Below, one piece after another: positions 19,601-27,992 of a stretch of DNA of 39,241 nt. The stretch is from Pelagophyceae sp. CCMP2097. Lineage: Eukaryota > Sar > Pelagophyceae. The notes beneath the pieces are model-generated. The model was not told the DNA's origin. It worked only from the letters and a program-made list of their open reading frames with translations, and made no database searches. The position numbers and the translations under genes are program-made. Each line of letters begins with the position of its first letter. Positions within the stretch are counted from its first letter, which is position 1. Location: positions 232,086 through 271,326 of the forward strand of contig MU657230.1 in assembly GCA_026770575.1 (NCBI GenBank). Direction: 5' to 3'.

Positions 19601-22600
19601 CGGGCCCTTGCAAGGCGCGACTCGCGAGGCCAAAGGCACGGCCGCTCGCACTTTGAAGAGCCTTTGCGAACTGCCACGCACGGTGCCTTGCAACCAGGCC
19701 CTGGCAGGGTCCCATCAAGGCCCCTTGCAAGGGCCTCGACAAGTACAGCCTCGCTGACGCTGGGAACGGCCCCTCGAGATTTCCCTTTAACCGACCTCTC
19801 GAGAAAAGCCCTCGCGACGGAGCCGGAGCAGAAACGCGCGTTAGGCCATCCCCATCGTGAACTGCATCGGCCTCTCCCTGGGCCTGCTGATATGGGGCGC
19901 CACAAATATGCTCGTTGGATGGGCCTCCGGGTCAGTCGCCTTTACATGCCAGTTGGAGCTCAAGTGCACGATCCGTAGGTCGTTCGGCCTCTTCGGCATT
20001 CAGAAAGATTCAATCTCGACCCCATCACTAAACTACGGCGGCGTCGGCTTTATTCTCGCCGCGCTGGCGCTGTACACGCAGGTGCGGCGGGGGCGCGCCG
20101 CCGAAGTTTGGGGAGCATCTTGAGCAGGCTGTAGAAAAACCTATCTGACCCGGCAGAGAAAAACCTTCAAGTTCCGGGGAAAATCCTCGGCATGCTGTAG
20201 CGAATCCGAAAGAAGACTTCCCTCTCCTCGGGCCCGCAGTTCTTGAAGAGACCACCAAAGAGGGCTTGCAAGGCCTCGCCCGGAGAGCTACTTTGGCGGT
20301 CGATTGCACGGCCTCTGCGCGGTCGCTTGCAAGGTCTCTTTCAAGGGCCCTTGAACACCCCTCGAGACGGCCAGTCGAGACGGCCCCTCGAGAGGGCCCC
20401 TCAAAACGGTCCCTTTAGACGGCCCCTCGAGACGGCGCCTCGAGAAAGCCCCTCTCGTTGGCCATTCGAGGGGGGCCCTCGAAACGGTCCCTGTAGACGG
20501 TCCTTCGAGACGGCCACTCGGGAAGGCCCCTCGAAAAGTCCCCTCAAAACAGCGCCTTTGGACGGCCCCTCGAGAGGGCCCCTTGAGGCGACCCTTCGAA
20601 ACAGCGCATCAAGGCGGCCTCTCGAGTTGGCGCATGAGACGGTGCCTCGAAATAGCCCCTTGAGAAGGCCCCTTGAAACGGCACCTTTGGACGGCCCCTC
20701 GAGAAGGCCCTCATGGCGGCCTCTTGAGACGGCGCCTCGAAACGGCGTTTTGGACGGCCTCTCGAGTCGGCGCATGAGACGGTGCCTCGAAAAAGCGGGC
20801 CCGCGGCGCCTTTCGGAGGGCCCGATCCCGCTGCTCAAAAGATGTGTGGTTCCGGAGCTGTGCGATTCAATTCGAAGTGGCCTTGCAGGGGCCCGTCCGG
20901 AGGTCCCTTCAAGGGCCCTTCAAAGAGACCCTGCAAGCGACCGCGCATTCGGCCGTGCAAGTGAACCGCCAAAGAGGTCTTGCAGGGGCCCAACTGCCAA
21001 ACACCCGGTGGCGGCGCCGTACAGCCACGACTGCTGGACGGTGCCTTCGGGTCGGGTTTTCAATCGATGTCGCACCCCATGGGTGGCGGCTTTGTCGAGA
21101 TACCGAACCGTCTTCGAAGGGTCGGGTTCGGGCCACGGCCAGACCCGCGGGTATACGGGTCGGCCAAAACGCGCTAACCCGACCAGCTCGCACGATGTCA
21201 TCCAGTTTCCTCACGATTTCCCACGGCCGCCTCGGGATTGTCTCCAGCCTGCTCAAGATGTTCTTTTTCGCCGCCCTTTTATTGACTAAGAACCCCTCCG
21301 GAAATTAGGTCCAGCCGACGACCAACGCGGACCTCAAAGCGCGAAGCGACGCTCTGGAAGGGGCTCGAAGCGACGCTCTGGAAGAGGCTTTACTCGCACC
21401 CGCCCCAAAAGGCCGCTTCGCCGCCGGGTCCTCCTCGAGGCGTCTCTTGGGCGTGGGACTTGCTTTGGTTTCGGGCGCTTTTTATGGAGCCAACTTCGAT
21501 CCGCCTCAGTACGTCATCGACAAACGCGCAAACGGCGCAAAGTCCGTCGATTTCGTGTTTTCGCACTATTGCGGTATCCTCCTCACGTCGATTTCGTACT
21601 TTCTATTCTACTGCTCGTACAAGCAATCTACTGGACAAGAACCCGACGTCCGAGGCGAGCTCTTCCTGCCCGCGTTTGCGAGTGGGTGTATCTGGGCGGC
21701 TGCAGACATGTGTAAGAGGACCGTGTACACCCAAACCCAAACCCGGACGCCCGGACCAGGAGCAGGGACGGTGCATTATGGTCGGGTTGTTCAATCTGCG
21801 AAGGGTCGGGTTCGGGCCACGGTCAGACCCCACTCAAAGACGCGTCGGCCAAAACGCTATAACCCGGCAAACCCGACCCGCGGGTTGAAGGGCAAACCCG
21901 AACCCGTCGATGCTCCTATCTCCGGCTCCTCGAGACGACCCATGGAGACGGCCATTTTAGACGGTCCTTTGAGACGGCCCTTTGAGACGGCTAGTACTCG
22001 AAACGGCGCCTTGGGACGGCGCTTCGAGGAGGCCCCTCGAGACGGTCCCTTTCGACGGCCATTCGAAACGGCGCCTTGAGATGGCCCATCGAGACGGTGC
22101 CTCGAGACGGCCATTCGAAACGGCGCCATAAGACGCCCCCTCGAGACGGTGCCTCGAGACGGTGCCTCGAGACGGTCCCTTTCGATGGCCATTCGACACG
22201 CCGGACACGGCGCCTTGAGATGGCCCCTCGAAACAGCGCCTCGGGAAAGCTTGTCTCTCCGGCCCCTCGAGATGGCCCCTCGAGATGGCCCCTCGAGATG
22301 GCCATTCGAAACAGCGCCTTGAGACGGCCCCTCGAGACGGTGCCTCGAAATGGCGCCTCGAGAAGGCTCTCTCCGGCCCCTCGGCGAGACGGCCCCTTTC
22401 GACGACCATTCGAAACGGCACCTGAGACGGCCCATCGAGACGGTGCCTCGAAACGGCCATTCGAAACGGCGCCTTAAGACGGCCCCTCGAGACGGCCCCT
22501 CGAGACGGTGCCTAGAGACGGTCCCTTTAGACGGCCATTCGAAACGGCGCCTTGAGACGGCCCCTCGAAACATCGCCTCGGGAAAGCTCCTTTCTCCGGC

Positions 22601-23783
22601 CCCTCGAGACGGCCCCTCGAGATGGCCCCTCGAGATGGCCATTCGAAACNNNNNNNNNNCTCCGGCCCCTCGAGACGGCCCCTCGAGACGGCTCCTTTCG
22701 ACGGCCATTCGAAACGGCGTCATGAGACGGCCCTCGAAACGGCCCCTCGAAACGACCCCTCGAAACGGCCCTTCGAGACGACCCCTCGAGACGGCCCCTT
22801 TCGACGGCCGTTCGAATTGGCGCCTTAAGTCGGTCCCTCGAGAGGCTCGGACGGTCTTTTGGACGGTCGCTTGAGCGGTCCCTTTGACGTTTCCTTTGGA
22901 CAGTTCCTTTGAGGGTCCCTCGGCGGGCCCTCTGTGACCACCGCTTTGACGGCGGCCCCTTGACGGTCCCTTAGACGGCCACTCGGCTGCCGGCCCCTCG
23001 ACTGCGGCCCCTCTGCGACGTCCCCTGGACGGTTCCTCGGAGCCGCCGCGGCGGCCCGGTTTCTTCCAAGGAACCTTGCGTGGGGGCTTGAGAGGGGCCT
23101 TGAAAAAGGCCTCGCAAGTGAATGCGCAGAGCTTCGCGGCAAAGGCCTTGCAAGTGGCCGCGAAAGAGGCCTTGCAAGGGCCGTCCGGAGGGCTCTTCAA
23201 GGGCCTTTCAAAAAGCCCTTACAAGCGACCACGCAGAGGCCTTGCAAGTGGCCACAAAAGAGGCCTTGGAGGGGCCGCCCGGAGGGCTCTTCAGGGGCCC
23301 TTGAAAGAGGCCGCCCAAGAGGCCTTGTAAGTGGCCGTGCAGAGGCCGGGCAAGAGGCTGCTAAAGAGGCCGACGCAGGGGCCCGTACTGTCGAAGACCC
23401 GGTGGCGGCGATGTTTTCGGCTTTTCAATTTGTCCCGCACCCTCGGGTCGCGGGTTCGTCGAGATACCAAACCCGCTGTCTCGGTTCGGGTTCGTGTTCG
23501 GCCCACGGCCAGACCCACTCAAAGGCAGGTCGGCCAAAACACGATAACCCGGCAAACACGTTTAAGCTCGTGACTCGGTGGCCCTTTAGGTTGGTTCGTC
23601 GCAAACGACGCTTTGAGTTTTTCCGTCACCTTCCCGCTCGTCACGTCCGGCCCCGGCTTTGTGGCGGCGGCGTGGGGCGTCTTTGTCTATGGGGAGATTA
23701 AAGGGCGCAGGAACCTCGGGTTTTTAACGGCCGCACTGGGTCTTCTCATCGTCGCATGTACACTCATCGTCATCTCGAAATGA
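16698..23783 (+). CDS. TMEM144-family multispanning membrane protein, six exons, 336 aa
   Basis: Exons are 16698-16782, 17089-17228, 19845-19930, 19979-20081, 21309-21711 and 23590-23783, totalling 1011 nt (336 aa plus TGA). The start codon is chosen because it gives the family N-terminus: a short hydrophobic segment and then VGFGSNFVPVK. Other family blocks are FFQLVMCLAIW, GGALWCTGN, PIVNCIGLSLGLLIWG, NMLVGWAS, FGLFG, VSGAFYGANFDPPQYV, FVFSHYCGILLTS, CWFVANDALSFSVTFPLV and WGVFVYGEIKGRRNLGF, ending ACTLIVISK. About ten membrane segments are expected. The length matches animal TMEM144 (about 345 aa). The family belongs to the drug/metabolite transporter clan and is suspected to move sugars, but its substrate is poorly established. 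Introns are 306, 2616, 48, 1227 and 1878 bp. Intron 2 seems to use a GC donor (17229). Exon 5 holds a 24-bp in-frame tandem duplication. I am very confident of the family and exon chain. Confidence 0.93.
16783..17088 (+). repeat. 14-bp satellite filling TMEM144 intron 1
   Basis: From about 16860 to 17075 the intron is a run of 14-bp units such as TCTCGCAGAGCGCC, TCTCGGAGCGAGTG and TCCCCGCAGAGCGC. Donor G|GTGAGC and acceptor CACTAG are intact. Confidence 0.8.
17690..18180. repeat. 12-bp satellite, CGGAGACGGTCC
   Basis: A degenerate array in TMEM144 intron 2. Related GGAGACGG units return at 18480-18700. Confidence 0.75.
18190..19275. repeat. 13-bp satellite, CTCTGGACGGTCC
   Basis: This is the reverse complement of the GGACCGTCCAGAG unit found in the introns of the other two genes. 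It is interrupted by a GGAGACGG-rich stretch. Confidence 0.8.
19394..19553. repeat. Snapback repeat with 24-25 bp arms
   Basis: GCTCGAGTCCAGGGTCGACA (19394 onward) and the inverse of GTCGACCCTGCTCGAGTC (ending 19553) pair apart from a 2-base indel. The enclosed GGGTCCGGGTCTGG-type sequence can itself pair internally, giving a compact foldback element inside TMEM144 intron 2. Confidence 0.8.
20350..20800. repeat. 13-bp satellite, TCGAGACGGCCCC, in TMEM144 intron 4
   Basis: First part of the composite unit. It leads into the CTCAAAAGATGTGTGG / TGCGATTCAATTCGA core at 20830-20880, the 50-60 bp blocks, and then AACCCG copy 4. Confidence 0.8.
21040..21185 (+). repeat. AACCCG element, copy 4
   Basis: Plus-strand order: GGGTTTTCAATCGATGTCGC, GGCTTTGTCGAGATACC, TCTTCGAAGGGTCGGGTTC, GGCCACGGCCAGACCC, GGTCGGCCAAAACGCGCTA, ACCCGACC. 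It ends 123 bp before the acceptor of TMEM144 exon 5 and contains a CTAAC that could serve as a branch site. Confidence 0.8.
21309..21389 (+). repeat. 24-bp in-frame coding duplication in TMEM144 exon 5
   Basis: 21342-21365 and 21366-21389 are tandem copies (one or two mismatches) encoding RSDALEGA and RSDALEEA. They sit in the loop between two halves of the transporter, upstream of RLLGVGLALVSG. Confidence 0.85.
21752..21906 (+). repeat. AACCCG element, copy 5
   Basis: It begins about 40 bp after the donor of TMEM144 exon 5. It contains GGTCGGGTTGTTCAATCTGC, AAGGGTCGGGTTCGGGCCAC, CAGACCCCACTCAAAG, CGGCCAAAACGCTATAACCC and an extra tail of AACCCG repeats. Confidence 0.75.
21925..22860. repeat. 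13-bp satellite with higher-order repeats and a sequencing gap
   Basis: TCGAGACGGCCCC-type units. A block containing GCCTCGGGAAAGCT recurs at about 22237 and 22574 (337 bp apart), giving a higher-order period. Ten Ns at 22650-22659 mark unresolved sequence, so true array length is unknown. Confidence 0.85.
23390..23562 (+). repeat. AACCCG element, copy 6
   Basis: It sits 30-200 bp upstream of the acceptor of TMEM144 exon 6. Blocks: CTTTTCAATTTGTCCCGCAC, CGTCGAGATACCAAACCCGC, CACGGCCAGACCCACTCAAA, GGTCGGCCAAAACACGATAA, CCCGGCAAACACG. Intron 5 is thus bracketed by one copy at each end. Confidence 0.8.
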
Positions 23784-23979
23784 CCTCCTTGATCGTCCTC
23801 TCGAAATGACCGCCTCCTTTCTGCGCTCCATCCCACCGCCATGCACCTTTGCGCGTCGTAACATTTGCGCGGCGGCCGGCGCACGCCCGCGGCAAAAGGA
23901 GCCTTGAATCTTGCGGACACGCTCCTTTGGTTTTGCGGTTGATCTTTTGGGGCAAGTTGGCCATCGGATACGACCCCAG

Positions 23980-24310
23980 ATCGGTGGTTCCTCGGAGGTT
24001 CGAACGTGTTGTGTTCTGCGTAGTGTCTTGAGAAAACCCCAGATCGGTGGTTCCTCGCATCGGATCCATGGTCTCAGATTGCCCGTAGTCGCTCCGGGGG
24101 AGTTCGGTGGGTTTGTTTTTAGGCCACATGTGCGCGGGGCACATCGGTGGTTCTGGTTCTGGTCGGGTTTGCGTGGGTCACATCGGTGGTTCATTTCATG
24201 TTGCTGGACTTTGAGTCAAATCGGTGGCTCTGCTTCTGAGTCCTTTTGCGAGGGTGACTTCGGTGGTTCCTGAATTCGCAGTCCAGAATCGAAGGTCAAT
24301 CCGATGGTTG
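23980..24310. repeat. 39-bp tandem repeat with conserved ATCGGTGGTTC
   Basis: The motif starts at 24143, 24182, 24220, 24259 and (weak) 24299, i.e. about every 39 bp. Two further copies with longer spacing lie at 23980 and 24043. Only the 11-bp core plus flanking CA/TCA is conserved between units. It lies 200-500 bp downstream of the TMEM144 stop codon. Confidence 0.8.
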
Positions 24311-24536
24311 CGTCCGGGCGCGGCGATTTCTGAGAGTGCACTCTCGCCGAATTCAACCCGCGGCTCGCGAGTGCGTACTAGCAGCGACCCGTCGCCGGCA
24401 AGGCGCCTGCGACCAACGAGGTTCGTAGCATCCCCGATGCACGGGCCGCGTGCTATAGAGGTGGCCCAGGGAGGGCCGTTTAATCAAGGGGCGTGCGATC
24501 CAAATCGTGCTTCTTTCACTCACTCTCGGACCCTAG

Positions 24537-24998
24537 GCCGTGGGCGACGCGCAGTCCGCCGCCAAGCATGCGACGGCGACCAAAGACGCTAAAGACGCCC
24601 TAGACGCCGAAGCCGTCGCCGTCGCCGCCGATCTTGAAAACCCGCTTAAATCAAAAGGCCAGGAAAAAACGCGACCTCCGACCTTGGCCAAGCCGGCCCC
24701 ACATGAACCTCGGCCTCGGTCGGGCCTCCTCGACGGCACGCGACGGAAGCGCTCGCCGTTCTCCGGCTGGGGCCGCCGTCGCGATCGAATCGCGCAAAGC
24801 CCCGTCGCCGTGCTTTTAACTGCAGTCGACGCTCAAAGCGTCCCGCATCCCAAAAGTGGAGGCAGTCGACGGGTTTCGTCGATCTCGACGAGGCCAGGGG
24901 GCTTCAACGGCGTCCACGGCTCGCGGATCACGAGGGCGCGTGCCTCGGCGATCCCGGGTGGCCCTTCCCTTGGCTTTTCAGAGGGGCCTCTGCGCTGA
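24537..24998 (+). CDS. Probable 3' coding exon of an unknown gene
   Basis: A strong 3' splice site (pyrimidine-rich tract followed by CCCTAG at 24531-24536) opens a phase-0 frame AVGDAQSAAKHATATKDAKD, ALDAEAVAVAADLENPLKS, then K/P-rich sequence, ending at TGA 24996-24998. The first 60 residues are charged and Ala-rich, like a helical or coiled region. After about 24800 the composition becomes Arg/Ser/Pro-rich and less convincing. The opposite strand also has an open frame over 24833-25093. No upstream exon was identified with certainty; a short ATG-led segment near 24437 ending at GAGGTGG is one candidate. No function can be assigned. Confidence 0.35.
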   Translation, partial: AVGDAQSAAKHATATKDAKDALDAEAVAVAADLENPLKSKGQEKTRPPTLAKPAPHEPRPRSGLLDGTRRKRSPFSGWGRRRDRIAQSPVAVLLTAVDAQSVPHPKSGGSRRVSSISTRPGGFNGVHGSRITRARASAIPGGPSLGFSEGPLR

Positions 24999-25283
24999 TG
25001 CGATGAGGGGGGCGACTTTGCCACATTTCGACGCGATTTTGTTGGTTTTAGCCGCGAAGTGTCCACGTTGACAGTGCGACGATGCAGAAACATATTTTTC
25101 CAAGATACTTTGTGTGCCTGACGGAATTATTTCGGACGATGCCGCTTGCGCCCGCTTCTGCCCGCTTGGGCACCCGATGACCCGCGTCGACAACTGTCGA
25201 CGTTTTTGCGGCGGCGCGTCGTCCATCGTGTTACAAAAGGCACCCTGCTTACAAATCTCGCGAAGAAGTGATGTTGGGCCGTG

Positions 25284-25463
25284 ATGTTGGCAGCTCGGTG
25301 GCTCGCCTTGGCTCTTTGGGTCTATGCGGCGCTTGACGCTGCTTACTCTGAAAATGTGCAACAAATCGCAGCGTCGCCCAAGCTACGTCGTCGCGCAGGC
25401 CACGGAAGGACAGTTCGAGCACCGCCCGACGGCGCAGCATCCATAATTTTCGACGTGCAATAA
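25284..25463 (+). CDS. Small open frame with a signal-peptide-like start
   Basis: ATG at 25284 opens MLAARWLALALWVYAALDAA and then YSENVQQIAASP, a good match to a cleavable signal peptide (short n-region, about 13 hydrophobic residues, small residues before the predicted cut near AYS). The frame ends in 59 codons with a basic, low-quality tail, so this may be only a first exon. The minus strand over 25249-25500 is also open with natural composition (ARVRFIARRKLWML), so the coding strand is unresolved. Confidence 0.22.
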   Translation: MLAARWLALALWVYAALDAAYSENVQQIAASPKLRRRAGHGRTVRAPPDGAASIIFDVQ

Positions 25464-25566
25464 ATCGGACACGCGCTTCAAGCGTCTGCGGCCGGACTTG
25501 CGGGAAACGAGGCGTGGCCCAATAAAACACCCAGGGTGGATCTTAAGCAAGCAAGCACCCCCACCA

Positions 25567-26118
25567 CAAGCGCCGCGTAAGCCATCCCCCAAATCACATC
25601 GCTCGTCCACGCCCTGCTCTTCCACGACACGCGTCGCGTAAGCCATCCCCCAGTTTGGACCCAACGGGCATGGGCCACCGACGCGACGGGCAGGGGTCGC
25701 CGCTGGGTCCATCAAGATGGAACCAACGAACGAACGCCGGCTCGACGGTCAGCGGTCGCTGCTTGGTCCCCAGAGTTCGTCCGGCGGGTTTGAGGCCGCC
25801 GTCGTGCCGGTCCGCGGTCGCTCTCTAGGTCCGCGGACGCTCTTTAGGGATTTGAATATCCCCCATGATTATTTGAATTCATTTTCGGTGTTCTTCGAGA
25901 GTCTAGGCCGACGCGCAATGACAATGAGCCTCGAGAGTGGCGTGAAATCCTTTGTGTCTTAGGACCGCGCCCTCGTCCGACTTCCTCCTTCCGCCAGGTA
26001 TGCGCGGCGTCCCCTTTTCAGACGGAAATCTGCTCCAGCTCTGGTGGACACATTGTCATTGCTCGTCCACGCCCTGCTCTTCCACGACACGCGTCGCGTA
26101 AGCCATCCCCCAAATCAC
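25567..26118. repeat. Dispersed repeat with GCTCGTCCACGCCCTGCTC core
   Basis: GCGTAAGCCATCCCCCA occurs at 25575 and 25634 flanking the core, and again at the end of a third copy (26059-26112). A fourth, inverted, partial copy opens the window (bases 1-30, GAGCAGGGCGTGGACGAGC). Confidence 0.8.
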
Positions 26119-26677
26119 CCCCAAATCCTGGGTTGGCAATTACTTGGTTACTGATTACTCCGAGGTAAAGAAATCCGAGGTAATTGCGTTACTCCGCAAG
26201 CCAAAAATCCAGCGCGCGGCGCGCTGCGGTCCGTATTACTCGGCAAGTGCGAAAACGACTTTGCTTCTCCCCAACTTTTGAACGACTGGCTGTGAATTCC
26301 ACTCGACTTTGGCGAAAACGAGGGCCTGCACGACATGATCGCCGACATTCGCGCCGACCACCCAAAAAAACTTCAAATGCTCGGCCGAGTGGCGTGCTAG
26401 GCTCCTAGTCGCCCAGAGGGCACGTAGAGAGCTCTCTTACGCCCTGAAGAAGATTGGGGGGGGGGGCAGTAACCATTTTGGCGATATTGCTGCATATTAC
26501 TGCCATGCCCAGTAATACCGAGTAATTACGTTCCTTCCCGGTAAAACCCCGGGTAATTGCCAGCCTAGCCCAAATCATCCACAAATGAATTATTTCGGTA
26601 ACGTATAAACCCATAACCCATAGCACAGGAAAGATCCCATTACCCCCGTGGTGCGCTGAACTCCAGAGGCAGGGCAG

Positions 26678-27015
26678 CGACGCCGCGGCGACGTTACGTG
26701 GCCGACGCTCGCGCGCGTCGTGTTCCGCACGAAACTCGTGGAACGCATGGCGTCGACGCTGGTGCCGGGCCGTGGAAGCCTTCCTCGAGGTCCACGAGGT
26801 CGCGGCGCCAGGTCGGCGCCATGGGCCGCGACCTGGACGCGGCGCGGCGGGAGCAGGAGCAGAAGATTGGCGAGGCGCTGAAGCAGTTTGAGCGGTCCGT
26901 GGGCGAAGTGGCGCAGCGGGCGCGCGACTCGCTCGCATATTCCATCTCCGACGACCCCCGCGCGTTCCCGGCGCCCTTGCCGCGCCGGAAGCCGCCCGCG
27001 CGACGCGTGGCGTAG
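26678..27015 (+). CDS. C-terminal exons of an uncharacterised coiled-coil protein
   Basis: Two exons, 26678-26761 and 26812-27015, flank a 50-bp GTGCCG..GCCAG intron, with phase 0 on both sides. The product reads TLARVVFRTKLVERMASTL, then VGAMGRDLDAARREQEQKI, GEALKQFERSVGEVAQRARD and SLAYSISDD before a Pro/Arg-rich end and TAG. The heptad-like spacing of Leu/Ala/Phe predicts a coiled coil of about 45 residues. The upstream acceptor is taken as GGGCAG at 26677, because an in-frame TGA precedes it. Earlier exons are not identified. From about 26975 coding character continues in another frame, so this stop may reflect a frameshift rather than the true terminus. I do not recognise the family. Confidence 0.45.
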
Positions 27016-27464
27016 GCCTCAAGGCGCATGCGCAGACGCAAGCAGGATTCCACGCACCGCCGCCGCGAACCCTCTACGCGGTAGATGGCCCTGAGATCAT
27101 GGGCGACCGGCTCTCCGGCGCAGGCGGCGCGTCTACCCGGCGGACGGGCAAAGCGAGGCCCAGCGAGGCCAGCGTCCGGTTGCGCCGCTGGCCTTAGAGG
27201 CGCTGGCGCAGACGAGGCGCGGCGGGTCGATGCCACCGCTCCCCCAGCACCAGCCTGAGCCCCTTCGAGATCGACGCCGACGCGGCCCCAGGCGCCGCGC
27301 CGGTCGCAAACAGCGAGTCTACGACGATCGTCGACGATGGCGCCGACCCCAACGTGCGGCCTCTTCCTCTGCGAAACGCCCACCCCGGTGTCAGGCCCCA
27401 GGGCAAAGGCGACTGTCGGCCGACGGCCGGCGCAGCCGGCCGAGGGCGGCGGAGCCAGCGTTAA
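27005..27464 (+). CDS. Probable continuation exons of the coiled-coil gene, in a shifted frame
   Basis: Downstream of the TAG at 27015, a different frame shows coding character: GLKAHAQTQAGFHAPPPRT, LYAVDGPEIMGDRLSGAGG and RTGKARPSEASVR. It is then interrupted by one TAG, which disappears if GTTGCG..CCCCCAG (27179-27247, 69 bp) or a slightly longer intron ending at 27253 is removed. The next exon reads SLSPFEIDADAAPGAAP, STTIVDDGADPNVRPLPL and HPGVRPQGKGD and ends at TAA 27462-27464. The composition suggests a disordered Ala/Pro-rich tail. It most likely belongs to the gene at 26678-27015, joined by a one-base frame change or an unseen splice. Confidence 0.35.
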
Positions 27465-27992
27465 GTCTGAATATTGTAAAGGACCCGGGCCTTGATTTAC
27501 AAACGCCCTCTGTCCACCTGGATGCCCGCGCCCCAGGGGGAGTCGTGCTCCGCACTCTCAGTCTGCTTTGTAGTCCCAACACACAACACCCACCTGAGCA
27601 ATTCCTACGATCCCAAGTAGTAGAAAAGTCCCAACAACCAAGATACTTCATCAAATCTTCAACCACCCTTGGGCGACAGCCCTACAATTTTCGGAGAGGC
27701 TCAGGAGCCTGCCGAGGAGCTTCATCGGAGTGTATATCCTGATAGGAATTCCTCATAGCAATTCCTAGAAGAAGAAGAAGAACGAGCCGGCCGCGGATGT
27801 CAATACACTGGCGGCGCGACCTTTTGGGTCCGCCCCCCTCGTTTTCGCAGCTCTGGCCTGCGGCGGCCGTATCTGCAGCAGGATAGGGGCCCGTGGTGCA
27901 TTCAATTTTTAACGCGCCGGCGCTCCGATGGGCGCTCTTTGAAGGCCACGGCGAAAAGCGGGGCGCCCCGCGGCGGGCTGGCTCGCGGCGTT

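Larger units (their letters stand above)
17229..19844 (+). other. 2616-bp TMEM144 intron 2 with apparent GC donor
   Basis: Family alignment requires ...TGNVMA|IPIVNCIG, which places the donor at ATG|GCCAGA (17229) and the acceptor at GCGTTAG (19844). The only nearby GT (AAC|GTCATG at 17223) would delete two conserved-length residues. The intron carries the 50-60 bp block (17575-17645), a 12-bp array, a 13-bp array and a snapback structure (19394-19553). Confidence 0.6.

Noticed and set aside
21857..23200. A 447-codon minus-strand open frame across TMEM144 intron 5
   Set aside because: It crosses the run of Ns and is pure satellite translation (RGAVSRGRLEGPSR). The strand opposite carries a well-supported intron.
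23724..24194. 156-codon minus-strand gene (NHRCDPRKPDQNQ...)
   Set aside because: It overlaps the coding strand of TMEM144's last exon, and its repeating peptide is explained by the 39-bp tandem motif. It remains only an alternative reading of that repeat.
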